From Tersicoccus sp. Bi-70 (GTDB lineage Bacteria > Actinomycetota > Actinomycetes > Actinomycetales > Micrococcaceae): a stretch of 64,000 nt of DNA. The notes below the pieces were generated by a model. The model was not told where the DNA came from, made no database searches, and saw only the letters and a list, made by a program, of their open reading frames with translations. The DNA lies in the NCBI RefSeq assembly GCF_001968825.1, contig NZ_MIEU01000018.1:62001-126000 (forward strand), read 5' to 3'. Below are positions 8,513 through 16,690 of the stretch, piece by piece; position 1 is the stretch's first letter; every line of letters starts with the position of its first letter. The translations under genes were made by a program, and so were the position numbers.

Positions 8513-9733
8513 TCAGGCGGTGACCGGGGCCGGACCCTCCGCCCTCGGCAGCACCACGACGGCCAGGACGGCGGCGAGGCCGGCGAGGACGACGACGAGG
8601 CCGGCGGTCCCGAGCCAGCCCCACCAGCCGAACAGGACGCCGCCCACCCAGCCGAAGACGCTGGACCCCAGGTAGTACGCGAGGTTGTAGAGGGAGGTGG
8701 CCTGGGCCCGGCCGGTCGTCGCCTGGAAGCCGGCCCAGCCCGAGGCGATCGAGTGCGCCCCGAAGAAGCCGGCCGTGAGCACGAGGACGCCCGCGAGGAT
8801 CACCGGCAGCCACGGCGTCGTCGTCATCAGCACGCCTGCGATCATCACCGCCGTCGAGGCGAGCAGCACGGTGCGCCGGCCGAACCGGGCCGCGAGCCGG
8901 CCGGCCGCCGGCGAGGAGATCGTGCCCGCGAGATACGCCACGAAGATCGCGCTGATCACCGCGTGCGGCAGGAGCCACGGCGGCCCCTCGAGCCGGAACC
9001 CGAGGTAGTTGTAGATGGCCACGAATCCGCCCATCAGGAGCATGCCCTGGGCGAAGACGGTGAGCATCCGCGGGTTGCGCAGGTGCATCAGCAGCAGCGC
9101 GAGCACCCCGTCGGTCCGGTCCCGCCGGCGGACGGCGACGAAGCCGCGCGGCCGGGGCGCGAGCAGCACGAAGCCGACGGCGGCGATCGCGGCGAGCACG
9201 GAGACGGTCAGCATGCCGGCCCGCCAGCCCAGCCATTCCCCGACCGGCCCGGCGACGATCCGCCCGAGCAGGCCGCCGACCGTCGTCCCCGCGACGTACG
9301 TGCCGGCCGCGAGCGCCGCGTGGAACGGGTGGACCTCCTCGTTCAGGTACGCGACGGCGAGCGCCGGCACCCCGCCGAGGGCCACGCCCTCGAGCACCCG
9401 CAGGGTCAGCAGGACCCCGTAGTCGGGTGTGACGGCGACGGCGAGACCGAGCGCGGTGGCGAGCACGATGGCGGCGCGCATGGTCTGCACCCGGCCGAAC
9501 CGGTCGGCCACGAAGGACCAGACGACGACGGAGAGGGCGAGCCCGGCGGTGGCGGCCGAGATGGTCAGGCCGGCGTCGGAGGCGCTGATGTGCAGGTCGG
9601 CGGCGATCAGCGGGAGCACGCCCTGCGGGGAGTAGAGCTGGGCGAACGTGACGACACCCGCGCAGGCCAGTGCCGCGATGACGCGTCGGTAGCCCGGGGT
9701 GCCCCGCAGGTACCCGGCGAACTCAGCGGTCAT
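8513..9733 (-). CDS. MFS transporter, drug-efflux-like (YnfM/Bcr type)
   Basis: A 406-residue protein with about 12 TM helices. It has the motif A form SFVADRFGRVQTMR and the early helix LYSPQGVLPLIAADLHIS, which resembles YnfM-type arabinose/drug efflux proteins. It is encoded upstream of the 6972-8426 transporter, separated by about 85 bases, and may be co-transcribed with it. The substrate is unknown. The start ATG 9733 faces the divergent mutase gene. Confidence 0.85.
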   Translation of the reverse strand: MTAEFAGYLRGTPGYRRVIAALACAGVVTFAQLYSPQGVLPLIAADLHISASDAGLTISAATAGLALSVVVWSFVADRFGRVQTMRAAIVLATALGLAVAVTPDYGVLLTLRVLEGVALGGVPALAVAYLNEEVHPFHAALAAGTYVAGTTVGGLLGRIVAGPVGEWLGWRAGMLTVSVLAAIAAVGFVLLAPRPRGFVAVRRRDRTDGVLALLLMHLRNPRMLTVFAQGMLLMGGFVAIYNYLGFRLEGPPWLLPHAVISAIFVAYLAGTISSPAAGRLAARFGRRTVLLASTAVMIAGVLMTTTPWLPVILAGVLVLTAGFFGAHSIASGWAGFQATTGRAQATSLYNLAYYLGSSVFGWVGGVLFGWWGWLGTAGLVVVLAGLAAVLAVVVLPRAEGPAPVTA

Positions 9734-9829
9734 CGGTCTCGCTCACCGGTCCACGGTAGCCCGACGCGCGGGTCGGCCCGTCCACCGGGTGCGCCATCGG
9801 CCGCGCCGGCGGTTCGTTACCCTTGTCGC

Positions 9830-11266
9830 GTGAACCAGCAGACTCCCGTGAACCAGCAGACGCCCGAGACGATCGACCTCTCCGCGTCCTTCAAGGCCTA
9901 CGACGTGCGCGGCATCGTCGGTGAGACCATCACGGAGGAGACGGTGCGCGCCACGGGTGCCGCCTTCGTCGACGTCCTCGGTCTGACCGGGCAGACGGTC
10001 CTGGTCGGCGGCGACATGCGGCCCTCCTCCCCCGCCTTCGCGAAGGCCTTCGCGGACGGTGCGGCCACCCGCGGCGCCGACGTGCAGCTGCTGGATCTGA
10101 TCTCCACGGACGAGCTCTACTTCGCCTCCGGCACCCTGAACGCCGCCGGCGTCACGTTCACCGCCTCGCACAACCCGGCCGAGTACAACGGCATCAAGAT
10201 GTCCCGCGCGGGCGCCGTCCCCGTCTCCTCCGAGTCGGGGCTGACCGAGATCCGCCAGGCCGCCGAGCAGTACCTCGTCGCGGGTACCGTCGAGGCGGTC
10301 GAGCGCCGCGGCGTCATCGGCCTGAGCGACGTGCTCCCCGACTACGCGGCGTACCTGCGCTCCCTCGTGGACCTGAGCGGCATCCGGCCGTTGAAGGTCG
10401 TGGTCGACGCGGGCAACGGGATGGCCGGGATGACGACGCCGGCGGTGCTCGGCGACGCGATGCTCCCCGCCCTGCCCCTGACGCTCGTCCCGCTGTACTT
10501 CGAACTGGACGGCAGCTTCCCGAACCACCCGGCCAACCCGCTCGAGCCGGAGAACCTGGCCGACCTGCAGGCCGCCGTCGTCGACCACGGCGCGGACCTG
10601 GGCCTGGCCTTCGACGGCGACGCCGACCGCTGTTTCGTGATCGACGAGACGGGCGCGCCCGTCTCGCCGTCCGCGGTCACGGGCCTGGTGGCGAGGCGGG
10701 AGATCGCTCGCGCGCAGGCCGCCGGGGAGGAGCACCCCGTCATCATCCACAACCTCATCGCCTCCCGGGCGGTGCCCGAACTGGTGGAGCGGGAGGGCGG
10801 CCGGCCGGTGCGCACCCGCGTGGGGCACTCGTTCATCAAGGCGGTGATGGCGTCCGAGGGCGCCGTCTTCGGCGGTGAGCACTCGGCGCACTACTACTTC
10901 CGCGACTTCTTCAACGCCGACACCGGCATGCTCGCCGCGATGCACGTCCTGGCGGCGCTGGGCGAGCAGGACCGGCCGCTCTCCGAGCTCGGCGCCGAGT
11001 ACGAGCCGTACGTCTCCTCCGGGGAGATCAACTCGACGGTCGAGGACAAGGCCGGCGCCGTGGACCGGGTGCGGGCGGACCTGGCCGGCGACGACGTCAC
11101 CGTCGACGAGCTCGACGGCACCACGTTCAGCGCGGCCGACGGCTCCTGGTGGTTCAACCTGCGGCCCTCGAACACCGAGCCGTTCCTGCGGTACAACGGG
11201 GAGGCCGCGGACCGGGCGCTGATGGAGCAGGTCCGGGACCGGGTCCTCGCCCTCGTCCGGGCGTAG
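9830..11266 (+). CDS. manB: Phosphomannomutase/phosphoglucomutase
   Basis: An alpha-D-phosphohexomutase that interconverts hexose 6-phosphates and 1-phosphates for nucleotide-sugar and glycan synthesis. All four family blocks are visible: AYDVRG at the N-terminus, the phosphoserine loop TASHNPAEYNG, the Mg-binding loop DGDADR, the sugar-binding GGEHSAHYYF, and the phosphate-binding RPSNTEPFLRY. The length is about 478 aa. The start is GTG at 9830 or 9848: an 18-bp direct duplication (GTGAACCAGCAGACnCCC) puts two identical GTG starts in a row, so the N-terminus reads VNQQTPVNQQTP. No ribosome binding site is seen before the first GTG, suggesting leaderless translation. Confidence 0.93.
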   Translation: MNQQTPVNQQTPETIDLSASFKAYDVRGIVGETITEETVRATGAAFVDVLGLTGQTVLVGGDMRPSSPAFAKAFADGAATRGADVQLLDLISTDELYFASGTLNAAGVTFTASHNPAEYNGIKMSRAGAVPVSSESGLTEIRQAAEQYLVAGTVEAVERRGVIGLSDVLPDYAAYLRSLVDLSGIRPLKVVVDAGNGMAGMTTPAVLGDAMLPALPLTLVPLYFELDGSFPNHPANPLEPENLADLQAAVVDHGADLGLAFDGDADRCFVIDETGAPVSPSAVTGLVARREIARAQAAGEEHPVIIHNLIASRAVPELVEREGGRPVRTRVGHSFIKAVMASEGAVFGGEHSAHYYFRDFFNADTGMLAAMHVLAALGEQDRPLSELGAEYEPYVSSGEINSTVEDKAGAVDRVRADLAGDDVTVDELDGTTFSAADGSWWFNLRPSNTEPFLRYNGEAADRALMEQVRDRVLALVRA

Positions 11267-11303
11267 CCGCCTCCGGCGGGTCGTGCCGGTCCGTCCCTCG
11301 GGC

Positions 11304-11386
11304 GTGATCGGGACCGTTGTTGCCGTTGGCGCAGATTCTTCCCGGCGCAGTAGCAAGAGCGGTCCCGATCACCGTTCGCGCGACAC
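11304..11386. repeat. Intergenic inverted-repeat element, copy 1
   Basis: The ends are a perfect 13-bp inverted repeat, GTGATCGGGACCG (11304) and its complement (ending 11372). The interior contains TTGCCGTTGGCGCAG and CGGCGCAGTAGCAAGA, which extend the pairing (TTGC/GCAA). About 85 bp is shared with copy 2. It behaves like a REP or small MITE-type palindrome and codes for nothing convincing. Confidence 0.8.
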
Positions 11387-11466
11387 GTCGTCGAGCCGAG
11401 TCGTCAGACGGATCCGGCCACGACAACGGACGAGGCGCCGACCGCCTCCGCTCCCCCTCCGGCACC

Positions 11467-11545
11467 ATCGGGACCGTCGTTGCCGTTGGCGCAGGTTGTT
11501 CCCGGCGCAGTAGCAAGATCGGTCCCGATCACCGTCAGCGCGACA
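11467..11545. repeat. Intergenic inverted-repeat element, copy 2
   Basis: This is nearly identical to the element at 11304-11386, with terminal arms ATCGGGACCG and CGGTCCCGAT and the same internal CGGCGCAGTAGCAAGA. It lies directly downstream of the DUF559-type gene. Confidence 0.8.
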
Positions 11546-11560
11546 TGCCGTCGGACCGAG

Positions 11561-12490
11561 TCAGGCCGCGGGAGCCGCCAGCGCGCTGAACAGCAGCCGG
11601 CGCAGCGCTTCGCAGTCGCGCGTCACGTCCGACCAGCCAATGCGGATGACGCGCCAGCCGGCGTTGACCAGGGCCTTCTCCCGACGTCGCTCCTCGTAGA
11701 GGGCCTTGGCGGTCGGCCGGTAGTCGAAGTACTTCCCGCGCCCGTCGAATTCGAGGACGACGCGGAGACCCGGCCACGCGAAGTCCACCCGGTGGGCTCC
11801 GATGGCCGTCGGGATCCAGCACTGGCTGACCGGGAGGGGCACTGCCCACTCGTGCAGGAGTACCCGGGTCAGGGTCTCTCCTGCGGACTCGGCGGCCGGG
11901 TCCAGCCGATCGATGACGAGAGCGAGACGGCGCACGCCGTGCCGCCCCGGGTTGTCAGCGATCCAGGACCGGAGGACGTCGGTGTCCAGGCCCTGCGCGG
12001 CCGCCTGGTCGGCGATGACGAGAGCGCCGCGGTGGGTGAGGGTGCCGGCGACGTCGCGCACCACGTCCTCCAGACCGGCGACCCGGACGCCATGGATGGT
12101 CCGATCGTCACTCAGCGTGACGGCGTTCCGGTGGTGGACGACGCCACGGCGCGGACCGCGCCCTCCGTGTTCGGCTGCGGGCCGGAGATGGACGTCTGGA
12201 GGGATGGCCAGGAGGTCGAGCCCAGACAGGACGGCGGCCGATTCGTGGCTGACCACCGTCGACTCGGACAGGGGCAGCCCGACGGCATAGACACGGACGA
12301 GATAGCGGTGCTCGGGGCTCAGCCGTTGCCACCGCTCGTCGGCGATGTACCAACCCCGCCGCACCCGGCGCAGGATCCCGCTCTCCACCAACCGCCCCAC
12401 TCGTCCGGGTGAGTAGCCCGACCGTTCGAGTGACCTCGACGAGCGCAGCCCGAGATCGGACGCAGAAGGGACCGGCCGGCGTTCTCGCAT
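11561..12490 (-). CDS. AbiEi-like HTH plus DUF559/Vsr-like nuclease-fold protein
   Basis: A 309-residue protein of a type common in actinobacteria. The N-terminal ~60 residues (SLERSGYSPGRVGRLVESGI, LRRVRRGWYI) look like the AbiEi antitoxin wing-HTH. The C-terminal ~90 residues carry the DUF559 PD-(D/E)xK-like core: RVDFAWPGLRVVLEFDGRGK, then ERRREKALVNAGWRVIRIGW. No partner toxin gene is adjacent. The biochemical role is not established for this group. The start is ATG 12490. The gene is bracketed by copies of the intergenic palindrome family. Confidence 0.75.
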   Translation of the reverse strand: MRERRPVPSASDLGLRSSRSLERSGYSPGRVGRLVESGILRRVRRGWYIADERWQRLSPEHRYLVRVYAVGLPLSESTVVSHESAAVLSGLDLLAIPPDVHLRPAAEHGGRGPRRGVVHHRNAVTLSDDRTIHGVRVAGLEDVVRDVAGTLTHRGALVIADQAAAQGLDTDVLRSWIADNPGRHGVRRLALVIDRLDPAAESAGETLTRVLLHEWAVPLPVSQCWIPTAIGAHRVDFAWPGLRVVLEFDGRGKYFDYRPTAKALYEERRREKALVNAGWRVIRIGWSDVTRDCEALRRLLFSALAAPAA

Positions 12491-12630
12491 GGCGCCACTG
12501 TCCCAGTCCCCGAGTGCACGCGGACAGAGGACAGCTCAGCCTGTGGACAACCGCGGGCACACGGACCGGGGAGCCGTGACACGCCGCCTGGTCAGCTGAA
12601 CGGGGCACCCGCCGTCGAATCACTCGCCGT

Positions 12631-12689
12631 CGGGACCGTTGTCACCGTTGAGCCGCGAACAAGCCGCGCCGACGGCAACAACGGTCCCG
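12631..12689. repeat. Intergenic inverted-repeat element, copy 3 (divergent)
   Basis: Arms 12631-12648 and 12672-12689 are an 18-bp inverted repeat with two mismatches (CGGGACCGTTGT...ACAACGGTCCCG). It shares the GGGACCGTTGTTGCCGT core with copies 1 and 2 but has a shorter, different loop. Confidence 0.7.
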
Positions 12690-12692
12690 ATG

Positions 12693-12775
12693 GCGGCGAC
12701 ACGAGTCGCTTCGGCGCCGTCCCGGGAGTCCCGGCGGCGACACGACTCACGTTGGCGCTGCCCCGAGAATCCTGG
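12693..12775. repeat. Imperfect ~43-bp direct repeat
   Basis: Two adjacent degenerate copies begin with GGCGACACGA(G/C)TC and continue through GGCGC and a C-rich run to G(G/A)GA(G/A)TCC. They lie next to palindrome copy 3. Function unknown. Confidence 0.55.
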
Positions 12776-12861
12776 ATGGGCGGCGACCGCACGACGTCCG
12801 ACCTCGATCGTGCCGGCACCAGCCGCCCCCCGGACGGGGGCGGATGACGCCGGACACGACA

Positions 12862-12892
12862 GCGGCGGCCTCCCCGAGGGGAAGGCCGCCGC
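12862..12892 (-). terminator. Terminator of pckG
   Basis: A GC-rich hairpin, GCGGCGGCCTCCCC (12862-12875) pairing with 12878-12892 with one bulged base, lying just 3' of the leftward pckG gene. Confidence 0.75.
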
Positions 12893-12909
12893 GGTGAGCC
12901 GGTGAGGCG

Positions 12910-14778
12910 TCACACCTCCAGGCGGACCTCCAGGCGGTGGTACTGCCGGATCATCTCCGGGGGCAGGGTGTCGTGCAGCACGTTGAACCACTGGTGGATG
13001 CCCGGCAGCTCCCGGACCCACTCGTCGACGTCGACCTTCAGCGCATCGCCGAGCTGCTGCTCCGAGATGTCCAGGCCGGTCAGGTCCAGATCCTCGGGCC
13101 GGGGCACGATGCCGATCGGCGTCTGCTCACCCGAGGCCTCTCCTTCGAGCCGGCCGACGATCCACTTGAGCACCCGAGAGTTCTCCCCGAAGCCGGGCCA
13201 TGCGAACTTCCCGTCCCGGTCCCGCCGGAACCAGTTGACGTAGAAGATCTTCGGCATCTTGCCCGGATGCGCCTTGCCGAGCTTCACCCAGTGCGCAAGG
13301 TAGTCGCCGGCGTTGTAGCCGATGAACGGCAGCATCGCCATCGGGTCGCGACGCACGACACCGACGGCCCCGGAGGCCGCGGCCGTCGTCTCGGAGGAGA
13401 GCGTCGCACCCTCGAAGACGCCGTGCTCCCAGTCGAAGGACTCGTGCACCAGCGGCACCGTCGTCTTGCGCCGGCCACCGAAGATGATCGCCGACAGGGG
13501 CACGCCGTCCGGGTCGTCGTACTCGGGCGCGAGGATGTCGACCTGCTTGATCGGCGTGCAGAAGCGCGAGTTCGGGTGCGCCGCGGGGTTCTTGGACCCC
13601 GGCGTCCAGGACCGGCCGCGCCAGTCGGTCAGGTGTGCGGGCACCTCGTCGGTCATGCCCTCCCACCAGACGCCGCCGTCGTCGGTCAGAGCCACGTTGG
13701 TGAAGATCGTGTTGCCCTTGGCGACGGCGCGCATCGCGTTCGGGTTCGTCGACCAACCGGTGCCGGGCGCGACGCCGAACAGCCCGGCCTCGGGGTTGAC
13801 CACCCGCAGAGTGCCGGCGTCGTCGAACCGCATCCAGGCGATGTCGTCGCCCACCATCTCGGCCTTCCAGCCCTCGACGGTCGGCTCGATCATGGCGAAG
13901 TTCGTCTTGCCGCAGGCGGACGGGAAGGCGCCGGCCACGTAGTGCGCGCGCTGCTGCGGGTCGGTGATCTTCAGGACGAGCATGTGCTCGGCGAGCCAGC
14001 CCTCGTCGTGCGCGATGGCCGACGCGATGCGCAGCGCGTAGCACTTCTTGCCCAGCAGCGCGTTGCCGCCGTAGCCGGACCCGTAGGACCAGATGGCCCG
14101 GTCCTCGGGGAACTGGACGATGTACTTGGTCTCGTTGCAGGGCCACGGGACGTCGGTCTGCCCGTCGTCGAGCGGGAAGCCGACCGAGTGCAGCGCCTCG
14201 ACGAAGAACGCGTCCGTCGCCGTCATCTTCTCCAGGACCGCGGAGCCGATCGTCGCCATGATCCGCATCGAGCAGACGACGTAGGGGCTGTCGGTGAGCT
14301 CGACGCCGAACTTGGGGTCCGTCGCGTCGAGGCTGCCCATCACGAAGGGGATGACGTACATGGTGCGCCCGTGCATGCTGCCCCGGTAGAGGCCGCGCAG
14401 GGTGGCCTTCATCTCCTCGGGGTCCATCCAGTTGTTGGTCGGCCCGGAGCCGCGCTCCTCCTTCGAGCAGATGAACGTCTGCTCCTCGACGCGGGCCACA
14501 TCCTCGGGATCGGAGAACGCCGCGAAGGAGTTGGGGAACTTGTCCTCGGCCAGCCGGACGAAGGTGCCGGACTCGACCATCCCGTCGGTCAGCCGGGTCC
14601 ACTCGGCCTCACTGCCGTCGACCCACACCACCGCGTCCGGCTCCGTCAGGTCGGCGACCTCGCGGACCCAGGCCAGCAGCCGGGCGTGCGTGGTCGGCGC
14701 GTTCTCGAGCGCGTCCCTGACGGCGGCGTTCCCGCCGTTCGGACTCGTCGTGCTCGTGTCCTGAACCGTACCGGCCAT
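12910..14778 (-). CDS. pckG: Phosphoenolpyruvate carboxykinase (GTP)
   Basis: Converts oxaloacetate plus GTP to PEP plus CO2, the entry step of gluconeogenesis. The 622 residues match the GTP-dependent family. The kinase-1a P-loop with reactive Cys is [15 protein letters not shown] (about residues 275-290). Other visible elements are the substrate loop [11 protein letters not shown], the guanine-binding WFRRD with nearby [13 protein letters not shown], and IIFGGRR. The start ATG 14778 follows AAGGGAA at normal spacing; the frame extends 18 codons upstream but with a worse start. Terminator at 12862-12892. Confidence 0.97.
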   Translation of the reverse strand: MAGTVQDTSTTSPNGGNAAVRDALENAPTTHARLLAWVREVADLTEPDAVVWVDGSEAEWTRLTDGMVESGTFVRLAEDKFPNSFAAFSDPEDVARVEEQTFICSKEERGSGPTNNWMDPEEMKATLRGLYRGSMHGRTMYVIPFVMGSLDATDPKFGVELTDSPYVVCSMRIMATIGSAVLEKMTATDAFFVEALHSVGFPLDDGQTDVPWPCNETKYIVQFPEDRAIWSYGSGYGGNALLGKKCYALRIASAIAHDEGWLAEHMLVLKITDPQQRAHYVAGAFPSACGKTNFAMIEPTVEGWKAEMVGDDIAWMRFDDAGTLRVVNPEAGLFGVAPGTGWSTNPNAMRAVAKGNTIFTNVALTDDGGVWWEGMTDEVPAHLTDWRGRSWTPGSKNPAAHPNSRFCTPIKQVDILAPEYDDPDGVPLSAIIFGGRRKTTVPLVHESFDWEHGVFEGATLSSETTAAASGAVGVVRRDPMAMLPFIGYNAGDYLAHWVKLGKAHPGKMPKIFYVNWFRRDRDGKFAWPGFGENSRVLKWIVGRLEGEASGEQTPIGIVPRPEDLDLTGLDISEQQLGDALKVDVDEWVRELPGIHQWFNVLHDTLPPEMIRQYHRLEVRLEV

Positions 14779-15082
14779 GGCGTTTCCCTTCGTTGGGATC
14801 TGGGGTGACCTCATCGTAGGGGGACGCTTCACGTGCTCCCCCCGACGGACGAGCGTCGGTGGACCGAGACCGGGCCACCGACACGCCGCCGCTGGGGCGA
14901 GCGTAGTGGGTCGTGATCCAGGTCACGTAGACCGGTATAGACGTGTGACGCCCGATCACGCACCCCGCGGCCATCGCCGGCCACCCCCGGATTTGGGCGT
15001 GAACCCGGCCCCGGTGTATGGTTCTATCCGGCCCGTTCGCCGTTGTCACCTCCGATTCCGGAGCCTCAGCACGGCGGGCCAC
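14779..15082. other. Intergenic region between pckG and tRNA-Arg
   Basis: There are no ORFs I would support. It must hold the leftward pckG promoter, for which I see no clear -10, and the rightward tRNA promoter listed separately. Confidence 0.6.
14993..15022 (+). promoter_or_regulatory. Candidate promoter of tRNA-Arg
   Basis: TTGGGC (14993-14998), an 18-bp spacer and TATGGT (15017-15022), about 60 bp upstream of the tRNA. A plausible sigma-70-type promoter. Confidence 0.45.
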
Positions 15083-15155
15083 GCGCCCGTAGCTCAACGG
15101 ATAGAGCATCTGACTACGGATCAGAAGGTTGGGGGTTCGAATCCCTTCGGGCGCA
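15083..15155 (+). tRNA. tRNA-Arg(ACG), prophage attachment gene; 3' half supplied by the phage
   Basis: A complete cloverleaf: acceptor GCGCCCG/CGGGCGC, anticodon loop CTACGGA (ACG), T loop TTCGAAT, discriminator A. Bases 15122 onward are the att core, so the 3' part of the gene is phage-derived. After the discriminator A the sequence is CACCA, so CCA is not encoded in register. At attR the displaced host 3' end reads A-CCA, so the uninterrupted gene encoded CCA and integration removed it. The tRNA should still work because CCA can be added by nucleotidyltransferase. Confidence 0.95.
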
Positions 15156-15450
15156 CACCATCATGAATGCCCTCCGGCCCATCGGGCCGGGGGGCATTCT
15201 GCTTGCCCGTCATGATCCAGTAGTCGTCAACGCCGGTGCGCTCGCTGATCTGCTGCGCGATCTCGGCGAAGTGTCGAGGGCTGCGGTTGTGTAGCTCCCA
15301 CCCTCGCCAGACCTGCTGCGGGAACCCGCACGCCAGGGCCGCCTCCTTCATGTTCCAGCCCATCCGCCAGCGGATCAGGGCAAGTCGCGCAGCGAACGTC
15401 TCCGTCGTTGGTATCCACATCTCGGCCACCTGTGTACTCATGCGCGTCAT
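15121..15450 (-). CDS. Phage immunity repressor (XRE-type HTH), truncated by integration at attL
   Basis: A 109-aa product. An XRE/lambda-type HTH is visible in FAARLALIRWRMGWNMKEAA and the following CGFPQQVWRGWEL (about residues 19-52), followed by SPRHFAEIAQQISERTGV. The start is ATG 15450 or, nearly leaderless, ATG 15441. The 3' end is inside the att core: the final residues GFEPPTF are the reverse strand of the tRNA T arm. The TGA stop uses core bases 15122-15123 and host base 15121. In circular phage DNA the stop is absent and the frame runs 41 codons further (see 59763-59886). It probably represses the divergent promoter at 15596-15624. Confidence 0.85.
   Translation of the reverse strand: MTRMSTQVAEMWIPTTETFAARLALIRWRMGWNMKEAALACGFPQQVWRGWELHNRSPRHFAEIAQQISERTGVDDYWIMTGKQNAPRPDGPEGIHDGVRPKGFEPPTF
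15122..15156. other. attL core (35 bp)
   Basis: Identical to 59887-59921. It spans the anticodon-stem 3' side to one base past the tRNA discriminator. It also encodes the last residues and part of the stop codon of the repressor on the opposite strand. Confidence 0.97.
15165..15199 (+). terminator. Phage-borne terminator behind tRNA-Arg at attL
   Basis: A 16-bp stem with one G-T pair, arms 15165-15180 and 15184-15199, ATC loop. It replaces the native tRNA terminator now stranded at 59930-59959. It lies inside the repressor coding region, on the opposite strand. Confidence 0.7.
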
Positions 15451-15478
15451 AGTCGCACAAGTCGCGCATAACGCGCAA
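15449..15478 (-). promoter_or_regulatory. Candidate repressor promoter
   Basis: On the minus strand, -35 TTGCGC (15473-15478), an 18-bp spacer and -10 GACTAT (15449-15454). The start would fall within a few bases of ATG 15441, so translation may be leaderless from Met-4. The region holds repeated TGCGCG/TGTGCG half-sites that could be operators. Confidence 0.45.
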
Positions 15479-15589
15479 GAGTGTTCCTAGCGTGTCGTGC
15501 GGGGCATTTCCCCACGTCACGCCACTGGTGACCGTCACGAGACCAGCCCCCGTCCCGCGGATGGACGGCCTTCAACGTCGCGCTGCATA

Positions 15590-15624
15590 TGGTGTTTGAC
15601 ACCACATGCAGCGCATGGTGTCAT
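15590..15624 (+). promoter_or_regulatory. Early rightward promoter with overlapping operator
   Basis: A perfect -35 TTGACA (15596-15601), a 17-bp spacer and -10 TGTCAT (15619-15624). The expected start is at about ATG 15631, so the first gene is probably leaderless. The inverted repeat TGGTGT-TTG-ACACCA (15590-15604) covers the -35, and a second half-site TGGTGT lies at 15616-15621. This is the expected layout of a repressor-controlled lytic promoter. Confidence 0.6.
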
Positions 15625-15630
15625 TGGTCC

Positions 15631-15831
15631 ATGCCAACAAAAAGCGTGTATCTCACCACATCTGATGTGGCTGGCGAGTTCGGGGTACTGCCTTCGACCG
15701 TTCGTCGCTGGGTAAGCGCTGGCACGATCTCCCCGACGGTCACGACGCCTGGCGGCCAGTACAAGTTCAGCCGCGAATCGGTCGACCAGCTGAAGGCCGA
15801 CACCGCGGCGTCAAAGGCGGTCGCCTCGTGA
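15631..15831 (+). CDS. MerR-type HTH protein, excisionase or Cro-like
   Basis: A 66-aa protein. The segment YLTTSDVAGEFGVLPSTVRR followed by WVSAGTISPTVTTPGGQYKF is a MerR/excisionase winged HTH with the typical GGQxRF-like wing. It is the first gene rightward and divergent from the repressor, so it is either the Cro-equivalent or an Xis-type directionality factor. The start is ATG 15631 from a leaderless transcript; the frame extends upstream to 15589 but through the promoter. Confidence 0.75.
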   Translation: MPTKSVYLTTSDVAGEFGVLPSTVRRWVSAGTISPTVTTPGGQYKFSRESVDQLKADTAASKAVAS

Positions 15832-15847
15832 GGGGTTGCCGGGGAGT

Positions 15848-16273
15848 TCAGATTGCTCTCTCAGGGTCGGGTCGAGCTGTGACGTCCGTCGTGCGCGTCC
15901 AGAGCCGCCCGACGCCGCGAACGGGGTGCCAAGTAAGCCTTACCGTCTGCCCCTCGAAGCCGACCGCACGCCAGTCGGCTTGGAAGCGTGTCCGGGAATG
16001 CTTCGACTTCGGGGCTCCAGCACCTTGCGTCACGAGTCGGATCTGGGCGTCGGCGCTGATGATCCAAGCGTCGTCGATGATCAGCGTGCCGTCTCCGACC
16101 ATGTCCACTTCGACGACCCACAGGCGATCGGTTTCGGTGCCGGTCGCGCCTTCTTGCGACCAGATGACGGCGCTAAAGCTGTACTGGCGATCGCGTTCTT
16201 TCCTGAGCGACACCCACAAGGCGGCGAGGGCGATCAGAGCGGCTGCGATCGCAATCCAATCGGAGGGTTGCAT
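15848..16273 (-). CDS. Small single-TM phage membrane protein
   Basis: A 141-aa protein. The N-terminal helix DWIAIAAALIALAALWVSLR is a clear TM anchor followed by basic residues. The rest is a predicted beta-rich domain (WVVEVDMVGDGTLIIDDAWI) facing the cytoplasm or periplasm. ATG 16273 has AGGGGC just upstream. No family is recognised. It is convergent with the 15631-15831 gene and may be expressed from the prophage. Confidence 0.6.
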   Translation of the reverse strand: MQPSDWIAIAAALIALAALWVSLRKERDRQYSFSAVIWSQEGATGTETDRLWVVEVDMVGDGTLIIDDAWIISADAQIRLVTQGAGAPKSKHSRTRFQADWRAVGFEGQTVRLTWHPVRGVGRLWTRTTDVTARPDPERAI

Positions 16274-16417
16274 GCCCCTGATCGTACGGGCGGCGGCCTC
16301 GTGAAGCCCTTCTTGGCGGACGCGCCGATGCGCGGTGTCGATGTTGACCCGATCCTGCCGGCCGAGCTCCGGCCCCGTCAGGAGCGCCTGCTCGAAGCGA
16401 TCCTGACTGAGCAGCGG

Positions 16418-16624
16418 TCACTGGTGAGGCAGTGGCTTCTTCTTACTCAGCGCGAGGGGAACTCCCGGAGCAACCCACAGATCGACGGCCACGCCGACCA
16501 ACTCGACGTGGAGGAATCGGCCGCCGGCTCCGATCGCTCCGGTGATCTCGCGATGAAGCGCTTCCTCGAGGGCGTCCGGCAGGTAGCCGAGCAGTTCGCC
16601 GCCGTAGTGCAGGCCAATGGCCAT
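16418..16624 (-). CDS. Small phage protein, 68 aa, prophage-strand orientation
   Basis: Starts at ATG 16624 behind an excellent AGGAGAGGAAG site. The sequence (LHYGGELLGYLPDALEEALH, FLHVELVGVAVDLWVAPGVP) resembles small actinophage proteins whose C-terminal strand ends in a P-G-(V/I)-P turn. No function is known. A competing plus-strand frame (open 16301-16942) covers the same bases; I prefer this one for its ribosome binding site and residue pattern. Confidence 0.5.
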   Translation of the reverse strand: MAIGLHYGGELLGYLPDALEEALHREITGAIGAGGRFLHVELVGVAVDLWVAPGVPLALSKKKPLPHQ

Positions 16625-16690
16625 GGTTCTTCCTCTCCTGTGGGTGGTGCGCCGGCGTCTGCCGGCGCGGGTTTCAGCACCCCTGAGCCT

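Noticed and set aside
11283-11589. Short ORFs over the intergenic repeats
   Set aside because: The similar peptides result from the repeated DNA; no start signals or protein-like composition.
16301-16690. N-terminal extension of the plus-strand gene ending at 16942
   Set aside because: It overlaps the minus-strand ORF 16418-16624, which has a much better ribosome binding site; start left uncertain.
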